Shown here: positions 57,061 to 64,000 of the stretch, in pieces
Numbering within the stretch: the stretch's first letter is position 1
How the letters are laid out: each line of letters begins with the position of its first letter
NCBI RefSeq assembly: GCF_043641665.1
Contig: NC_092197.1
Coordinates: 18,900,357 to 18,964,356, forward strand
From: Enoplosus armatus
Taxonomy: Eukaryota; Chordata; Actinopteri; Centrarchiformes; Enoplosidae
Direction of reading: 5' to 3'
DNA: 64,000 bases
Made by a program: the position numbers and the translations under genes
Notes under the pieces: generated by a model
The model's database searches: none
What the model was told of the DNA's origin: nothing
Seen by the model: only the letters and a program-made list of their open reading frames with translations

Positions 57061-58478
57061 GGTTACCATGCAGGCAATCGGATTCCGAACCGCGCTACAC
57101 AATCAAACTTTAATCACATGCTAGCGCACAACAGCAGCACTGACGGAAACTGAATGGAACGAGATGGTAATAGCACAGAAGGGAAACGGGTTGGTAAGTA
57201 GTCTCCTCTCTCTCTCTCTCGCTGCTCTTTCTGTAGGCAGAAAAGTGGCAGGACGGTTTGGAAAGGTGCACGAGTGGAGACGAGCAAAGTGTTTCCTTTC
57301 CAAAGAAAAACACAAGAGAAATATCGAATTCAAAAGGTGCCCCGCTGTCCATCGTGCGGAGGCTGTGCAGGCGAAAACGCAGATTCTTTCCAGCCACGAC
57401 TGGCGCCATCGTGAAGTTCCCAGCGCATCACGTACAATAATAGCCATTTCCTTTGTTTTGGAGCCGTAGAAAAAGGCTTATATTTCTTTCAGTGGTTATG
57501 CAAAAGCTGTCGTCATTTCTCTACGAGAGACACATTTTGTTTTCGAAGATCCAGACAAGATTTGAACCCAGTGATCCCAACTGAGCAAAGGTCGAAAAGC
57601 GCTATATAAGTCCATTTAAAGTCCGTCGACCGTGACACACAGATGTTTGGCCTGATATGATAAAGACACTTTGTACGCAACGTGAGATGCCGTCCAGTTC
57701 GTCAAACACTGATGATCGATAGCGGGATAAGAAAGTCCTGCGTCAGCAGCAGCCATCTTGGTTAAAGCTGCCCCACAAGAGATGAGAAACGGTTGCGATT
57801 GGCCCGATGGGACGTGAATCAGGAGGGACGGAAAACTGTCCGAACTGGGTGGGAGGGTGGCAGAACGTGAGGTCGCAGGTTCGTCTGGTTCCCAGGCTAG
57901 CTACCGTGGCTACGTTAGCTCTCACACAGCGAGCTTTCAGGTCTGTAGTTCGAAGTCCCAGTTTGAGAACCACTGGCTTAGTGCACTTTCATACAAGTAT
58001 ATTTATAAGTGTTGCATTGTTGTTGTTGCCGCATTTGTTGCAGCTGGACATGAGATTAAGAGTAATAATAAGAAGAAAATAAAGCACGCTCGCACGTTGC
58101 ATGTGAGCTGCGACTCTCCTGCTCTCTACACAGACTGGATGTTCGATCCGGAGAAGATGTTCAAAAGCAAAAACAACGAGTAAAACACTAAAAAAAAAAA
58201 AAAAAGACCTGTAAATGTAACATCACGCCAAAGGAGGCCTGAGGAGGTTACCGTAAAAAAGTCCGGGAGTCCCGCGGGTGAAACCCATCTGAAAAGCAGA
58301 AGCACACAGCGTTCGGGGGGGGGGTTTGCGCGTCGGCTGCAGCTGTCAGCCTGCATGGAGCTGCACGCTGCAGCCGAGCGTTGGCAGCTGTTGATTGGCA
58401 GCTCTAATGACATGCGGCGGTATTCAAACCAGAACGGAGGAAGAGGAAGAGGCTGTTATTTGGACGGACGCCAGCAGT
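57061..58478. other. Unique sequence, no gene seen
   Basis: Several overlapping 90-110-codon frames exist but lack domains. 'gaaaagcgctatataagtcc' near 57595 is a common fish repeat word. A runs lie near 58190-58204. Confidence 0.4.
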
Positions 58479-58957
58479 TCTCTCTCCCGTCTTTGCCTTC
58501 TCCTTCCTCCTCTCCTTTGTGTCTCCTGTTTTTCCGTTACCCTTCCTTCCCTCCACTCATCCCATCCTCTCTCCTCTCCTTTCCTGTTTCTTCCTCTCCT
58601 TTCCTATTTTTTTTCCTGTTGCACTCTCCCTCTTTTCCTTTGCTTTCCTTCTCTCTTCTTTCCTCCATTCTTGTCCAATGATTTTGTCTCTCCTATCCTC
58701 CCCCTATCTCCTTGTGTTATTTCCTAAAGTCCTTCCAGTTCCTGACATTTTTTCCACCCTTAATCTCTCCTCCTTTTCCACTTGTGTTGTTTTCCTCTCT
58801 TTTCTGTATCTTTATTTTTCCCTTTCTTTCCCACTTTTCCTTTCTATTTCCCTACCTGTTTCCTTCCCTTCACACTCTCTCTTCTTGTTTCCTTTCCTTC
58901 TTTCCTTTTCTCTCTTCCATCCATTTCTCTCCACCCCTCCTTCTCTCCACTCTCCAT
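58479..58957. repeat. Long polypyrimidine tract
   Basis: About 480 bases are almost only C and T, rich in TTTCC and CCTTC words, and open three plus-strand frames with Ser/Phe/Leu/Pro composition. This is a composition artefact, not a gene. Confidence 0.9.
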
Positions 58958-58964
58958 GTGGTTG

Positions 58965-59403
58965 CGTGTGTGTGTGTGTGTGTGTGTGTTGCTGACAGCT
59001 GCAGATCATTAGTGTAGCAGGTAGACACACACACACACACACACACACACCACTATATGCTCACAAACAAACACATTACGGACAGACATACTGCCGCACC
59101 TGGCCTATTGCATACAGTGTGTGTGTGTGTGTGTGTGTGTGTGTCTGTGTGTGTGTGTGTGTCTGTAAGAATGAGTATGCAGAGCTGAGGATGACAGAGA
59201 TAAATAAACTTTTTTTTTTTTGAAATGTGCTTATTTTTAGTCGAGGCGAACACACACACACACGCACACACACACACACACACACGCGTGCGCATGTTCA
59301 GATGCCGACTCTAACCTCGGTGTAGTTAAGAGATCCAAAGCAGGGAGAGATTAATGTTGCTACCCGCCACCAGAGACCACTGCACATTCCCACCATGCAT
59401 AGG

Positions 59404-59441
<38 letters not shown>
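58965..59441. repeat. Cluster of facing GT and CA microsatellites
   Basis: GT at 58966-58990 faces CA at 59024-59051, and GT at 59118-59163 faces CA at 59251-59286. A further CA tract lies at 59407-59441. Confidence 0.95.
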
Positions 59442-59442
<1 letters not shown>

Positions 59443-59700
59443 GTACCTGCTGACGTCTACGTTTCCATTGTGGAGTTTATGCTAAATATGCATATCTTAA
59501 TTGCATTATCGGAAATAATTAGCCAGTGTTTTTTTTTTTCTTTTCCCCTCGTCCGTCCACAAGCTGAGCATACAGCGTCGCCCTGCGCGCGCGGGGGGGG
59601 GGGGGGGGGGGGGGGGGTGGGGGTCGTCCGCCGCCACCGCTTCCCCCAAATGAATCCAGTCCCAGTTTGCTAATTATTATCAGTTCTGCTGTGCAGTTAC
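59442..59700. other. Candidate conserved non-coding element split by poly-G
   Basis: 'cttaattgcattatcggaaa' and 'taattagccagtg' (59495-59528), and 'gtttgctaattattatcagt' (59665-59685), lie on either side of T and G runs (G at 59593-59617). The first block directly follows a CA tract. Confidence 0.35.
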
Positions 59701-60476
59701 ACAAACTGAGAGCCAGGGGCAGATAGAAGGGAACGATCCTTCCTTTTCCTTCTCTCCTATATCAAAAAGCAACAGAATAAAAGGGAAACAGGAATCAGAG
59801 GAAAGCAGGGTGGATGGACGGGACGAAGGGAAGGTGTGAGGTAGTAACATGCGTGACACTATAATGAAAACATCTTCTTTGTCATCATCAACAATGTGAA
59901 AGAACAAGAAGAGGCAAAGAGTTGGACCGAGTGAGAGAGTCACATTAAAGACAGCGCTGATGTTAAGGAATGACAAATGTGAATGAGGAAAAGTTTAAAA
60001 AAGGGGGGGGGGGTTATCCCAGGTCTGATGGATGGAAGGTGATGCAAAAGCGTAGGCTGGAGGGAGGAAGTGCACGGAGGCAACGTAATGTTCATGTCAA
60101 GAAGAAGAAAAAGGAAACAGGAAAGATTAGATACAAGGTGAAATATATCCAGTGAGTGAAGAGAAAGATTAAGAGTGTACATTTCAATTTTAAGAGCTAT
60201 TTTAAAGACAGTCATTTCAAAGATAGAGGGAAGACAGAAGGAAGGAAGGAAATACATTTTAACTTTTGATGTTTCAGCGAACGAAAATGTGCATATGTTG
60301 TTTAAATATTAGATGTTATAACTGCATATTTTATTGGACCAAGAAATGATCACAAATAAGACCTCCCTCGTTCCATTTGGTTCTTTGGTGTATTTGGCTG
60401 TTTGCTGCCTCTGAGGTACCAGGAAGTGGCCTAAATACAACACTCTCGATGACACCAATTCATCACACACATGCAG

Positions 60477-60478
<2 letters not shown>
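59701..60478. other. Purine-rich unique sequence, no gene seen
   Basis: A G run lies at 60003-60014. Open frames are purine-tract artefacts. Confidence 0.4.

Positions 60479-60479
<1 letters not shown>

Positions 60480-60510
<31 letters not shown>
60480..60510. repeat. (AT)n microsatellite
   Basis: About 15 AT units. Confidence 0.95.
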
Positions 60511-60514
<4 letters not shown>

Positions 60515-60959
60515 TTTCTTCCCTCAAGTACCAAAAACACAAGGTCAGTGTGATCCTTTAAGCCTCCAAACGCACCTTTCTGAAGTGGTTGGTACCTGCC
60601 GAGGCCTTCAGGGACGCGCACGGGTTTGTTTTATCAATTCGTTTTCACACCTGTAACCGTGTAACTCAGAATGTCCTGTTGATTTAGACGCAGTGATGTC
60701 AGAGAAACACATGTCATCAAAACATATGTTATTAGATTAGAGAAGAATTTTTGCTTAACATATAAGAGTATTTTATTTATATTTTGTGCCCCTCTTTATG
60801 TCTGTTTTTTGTTTTTACCTGTTTTTCATTTTATGTAATAGGTTGTCTTGTGTTGCATTACGTAAAAAAAATAAAAAACTGGAATTACAAAAAGAAGAAA
60901 TAGTATGTCAGATTTGCCACCTGGGAAAAACAAAGTCATCTTTAGCTCCCAACTAACAC
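60511..60959. other. AT-rich unique sequence, no gene seen
   Basis: Nothing recognised. Confidence 0.4.
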
Positions 60960-61404
60960 TAACCACTGTAGTTTACTGTAAACTCTTAAGACGGAAGCTG
61001 AAGCGGAGATTACAGTGGAAGCATTAAAGGAGTTGTAGTGGTGGTTAATGTGTAAGAATGTAAAGGAGTAGAAGTGGCAAATGAAATTTAAAGGGGGTCA
61101 AAGTGGCAGTTGAAGTATAAGAGTAAGCACTAAAAGTAGTTACAGTGTAAGAATGTAAAGGACACTTTACAAGCCAATGTACCGTTGATACTAACCACTA
61201 TAGTTCACAATACAAAAGATGCTCTTGACATGAAAGGAGTTGAAGCGGAGGTTGAAGAGTAAATATTATGGAGTTGGATTGGTAGTTAAAGTGTAGGAAG
61301 GTAAAGGAGTTGAAGTGGCAGTTTAGCGTAAGGACGAAAAGAGGCTGTTAAAAAGGAAGCTCTAAAAGTAGTTGATGTGTAAAGGCATCAAGTGGTCGAA
61401 GTCG
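60960..61404 (+). repeat. Degenerate minisatellite, array 1
   Basis: 'gtgtaagaatgtaaaggagt', 'gaagtggcagttgaagta', 'gtgtaggaaggtaaaggagt' and 'tgaagtggcagtttagcg' recur at variable 30-60-base spacing. The same unit reappears at 63.3-63.7 kb. Confidence 0.7.
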
Positions 61405-61700
61405 CGGTTGTCACACACTGGCTCAGGGAATTTGACAAAGAGGGAGTCCACGCAAGAGATTTACTTAAAACCAGTTCGAATTGATTAAAACTAAAGTTAA
61501 CACAAATGAACAACGAGGTGTGGAAATCAGTCAACAATGCAAGCGATGCATGTGTGCTGTGGAGCTGCGGGGGCGAAAGAAGGTGAAGGTGCTGTAGGGG
61601 GGGAGAGGCAGGAGTGAACTCGTGGGGCCCAGGTGAGCGTAATCAGCTGACGACCCTCCCATGTCAGCCAATAGCCCGCTAAGGTTGGTCAGGAGATCCT
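61405..61700. repeat. CAGG-rich interspersed repeat, copy 4
   Basis: 'gtcacacactggctcaggga', 'caacgaggtgtggaaatcag' and 'gcccaggtgagcgtaatcag' fit the same broad repeat group as 38.2 and 48.2 kb. Confidence 0.4.
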
Positions 61701-62394
61701 TGACTTAACTCTGTAGTTGAATTTTTCTACATAATATTGAAAAGTGCTTTTAATATTTTGTCCGACCTCCCTGACATACACTGGGAGAAGCAGTGGGTGT
61801 AAGAATGAGCCGACTACAATGGCTGTGAGTATTACGTTTGATCTTACAGGCCCCAACTGCAGTGGATTATGGGAGAAAACATCCCTCCACTTCCTCTGAA
61901 GTGGCCATTCTGTGAACACGAAGTGATCGCTCGGACTTAAGAGGACTCTGCAGTCGTCACACATCTGATTACAGCAAATGTTTTCGATTTGAATGGACCT
62001 TCAGTCAGAACCTAAAAGCCGATGTAGGTCGGATCAACCTCAGATCCACTGTTCTGCACTGAATGATTATTGGCTGTTCGGCTGCCATGACAACCAACCA
62101 CCACCCCCACCCCCCCCAAAACTGAGAGGCCCGGGAACAATGTTCCTGTTTTAGAGATGCAGACCAGCGCTCCTGCATCCGATCACAAGCTAATGGCTGT
62201 TTTACATGGTCACCGCCACCCTCGTTTAAGGTGTTTCAGCCTCACCGGGCCACCTACTGCTCAGACTCCATCCTGAGCGGTCCACCTTAACAACACTCTG
62301 CCTGGCACTCAAACAAGCTTTGTTTACTGACAGGATTTGGCAGTCAGCCATTTTGTTTTTGCACATTTACATAAACACCAAATGGTGCCTGTTT

Positions 62395-62396
<2 letters not shown>
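61701..62396. other. Unique sequence, no gene seen
   Basis: A C-rich patch lies near 62103-62118. No gene was recognised. Confidence 0.4.

Positions 62397-62434
<38 letters not shown>
62397..62434. repeat. GT microsatellite
   Basis: Nineteen GT units. Confidence 0.95.
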
Positions 62435-62437
<3 letters not shown>

Positions 62438-62439
62438 AC

Positions 62440-62640
62440 ACGCACAGGGGCCCCGGCTAATTCCCTCCCTCGTCACTGCAGATGAAAATCGGAGGCAGTT
62501 TGAGATTCATTAAAGCGCAGTGGCTGCCTGGACGCCATTTTCCCGCTGAAGCCGCTGAACTTGACACAAATGCTCACGAGCTGCAAGTTCATCTCTCCGT
62601 ACCTTAATTTAGTTGATTACTAAATTATGCAATGACCCAG
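62440..62640. other. Candidate conserved non-coding element
   Basis: A single-copy block directly after a GT tract contains 'gagattcattaaagcgcagt', 'ttttcccgctgaagccgctg', 'ccttaatttagttgattact' and 'aaattatgcaatgacccagc' (C/EBP-like TTATGCAAT). It has no repeat words. Confidence 0.4.
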
Positions 62641-63207
62641 CCAAAGACATCTAGGGGGGGCGGTTTCGCTGCCAGTGATTTTCCCAGAATTGCCCTGTTT
62701 TTAGAAATACTTCCTGCTCGCCGTCACCCCGGGCTAAACATGTGTGCCAGGCAGCACAGCAGAAAATAAATGAAGAAGCCCCCCCCCCTCCCCTCCAGTG
62801 GACTGTAATATAACCCTCATACATCAGGTGGACAGGGATACATACCATCAACTTAAATGTTCAGTATTATTAATTCTACCTCTTTAAGCAGCGTATGCAG
62901 ACATGAACATACTGTGTTCTGCATTTAATGTATAACATTAAACCAGGTTCAAACTGCTTTTAACTGGTTGAAGATGAACTATTTATTCTCGGTTGTTCCA
63001 TATATGAAGTGTTTCTCGAAGAGTCTTGTTCCAGTTGTGTAATGGGTCTACTGTGTGGATTTACAGTTTGTTCTGTCTGTTTTTTAACTGTTTATCCACC
63101 AGTATTTCAGTCCCGGTCGGTATGAATTCAGTATTAGACTCACTATTACACTCTTTTTATTACACCTTTATTCAGTTTATATTATCTGTTATAACATGTA
63201 TTCACTT
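62641..63207. other. Unique sequence, no gene seen
   Basis: A C run lies near 62780-62789. AT-rich sequence follows. Confidence 0.4.
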
Positions 63208-63255
63208 AAGAGACATAGAACTTTATTAATCCCTAAAGGGAAATCAGTTTGGTCT
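63208..63255 (+). repeat. LINE/SINE-tail-like fragment
   Basis: 'gaactttattaatccctaaa' followed by 'gggaaatcagtttgg' resembles the 3'-tail word shared by several teleost retroposons. Confidence 0.45.
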
Positions 63256-63299
63256 CCCATTCGCTTTAAAAAAAACAACAAATGAAACAAAATCAAAAC

Positions 63300-63675
63300 A
63301 AGTATTTCAAAAACTGAAAAGAGTGGAAGTGGTGGTTGGAAACGTGAGGACGTAAAGCAGTTGAAGTTGTAGAAATGTAAAGAAGTTGAAAAGTAACCAG
63401 CGGAAGGAGTTGAAGTGGCAGTTGAAGGGTAGCAATTGAAAGATTGATGAAGTGGAAGATGAAGTGTTGAAAAATGAAGGCGTCAAAATAGCAAAAATTG
63501 AAGTGTAGGAATGCAAAGAAGTTGCAAAGTAAACACTGGAAGGAGTTGAAGTGGCACTGAAAGAGCAGCCACTGAAAGGAGTTAAGGCGGCAGTCGCAAA
63601 GCAACACGAGAGAGCAGAGGAACCTCTGACAGACGCTGACGGGGCAAATAAAGTGTAAGAAACGTAAAGGGTTGC
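63300..63675 (+). repeat. Degenerate minisatellite, array 2
   Basis: 'gtaaagcagttgaagttgta', 'gaaggagttgaagtggcag' (twice in close variants), 'gaaatgtaaagaagttgaaa' and 'ggaatgcaaagaagttgcaa' recur. It is the same unit family as 60.96-61.40 kb, 1.9 kb away, and the frames open across it are artefacts. Confidence 0.7.
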
Positions 63676-64000
63676 TTTTGTTTCGACCCTGTCGCCAAAC
63701 CGAACAGCGATAGTGGATGATTCTGCAAATGGATGACGAAGTTTGCAAAAAAAAACTTTTTGGAACTACACACCCGTACTTTCAGCCTCGCTACATGAAG
63801 CTACTTCCTGCACTGGCACTGAACGTCGGCACTGGACATAAATCCCCATATGTTGGATCGCGATGGTTAATTCACCGCAGGCTTGTTTACCGGTTGCATC
63901 TTATTCTGCTGAACACCGTGTTCACCATGAACTTCACTCTCTATGGTTTTTCACAGGTATTTGTGGCTGCATGCGTGCGAGTGTTTGTGTCTCTTCATCA
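63676..64000. other. Unique sequence to window end, no gene seen
   Basis: Nothing recognised. An A run lies near 63748-63755. Confidence 0.4.

Noticed and set aside
58355..58995. Three overlapping plus-strand frames of 100-160 codons
   Set aside because: They are shadows of the pyrimidine tract.

Overview
The window looks like nuclear DNA of a teleost fish, probably a percomorph. It has very many long CA/GT microsatellites, long poly-G/poly-C runs, interspersed repeats of kinds I associate with spiny-rayed fish, and intron-bearing gene structure with almost no long open frames. The family attributions of repeats come from memory and were not searched.

The only host protein-coding sequence I can identify is at the left edge on the minus strand. 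A 72-base coding exon (2071 down to 2000) encodes the N-terminus of the E-protein transcription factor TCF4 (E2-2/ITF2, long TCF4-B form). It has a consensus 5' splice donor and a plausible acceptor. A CpG-rich block, a donor-ended candidate exon 1 and four evenly spaced CCAAT boxes (about 3030-3260) form a coherent promoter for this transcript. Bases 1-1999 are then the start of the next tcf4 intron, and the rest of the gene lies off the left edge.

From about 3.3 kb to 64 kb the sequence lies upstream of tcf4 and contains no gene I can support. It is a mosaic of simple repeats, transposon relics and single-copy AT-rich blocks. The relics include two hAT-like non-autonomous elements with recognisable 8-bp target duplications (18.2-18.9 kb, with another element nested inside, and 41.3-42.1 kb), a frameshifted Ty3/gypsy pol remnant with a candidate 3' LTR (45.7-47.05 kb), and several multi-copy interspersed families. 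Simple-sequence domains include a 1.9-kb ATC higher-order satellite (9.6-11.5 kb), an 0.8-kb purine tract (30.9-31.7 kb), a 0.48-kb pyrimidine tract (58.5-58.96 kb), and two separate arrays of one degenerate minisatellite (61.0-61.4 and 63.3-63.7 kb).

Several short AT-rich, homeodomain-motif-rich blocks sit directly beside CA/GT tracts (20.9, 30.6, 34.6, 37.3, 40.5, 43.6-44.3, 47.1-47.5, 50.1, 59.5 and 62.5 kb). They are the best candidates for conserved enhancers of tcf4, a developmental regulator that is flanked by a gene desert in mammals. I saw no CRISPR array, rRNA, convincing tRNA or intact transposase, and no evidence of a novel enzymatic or defence system.
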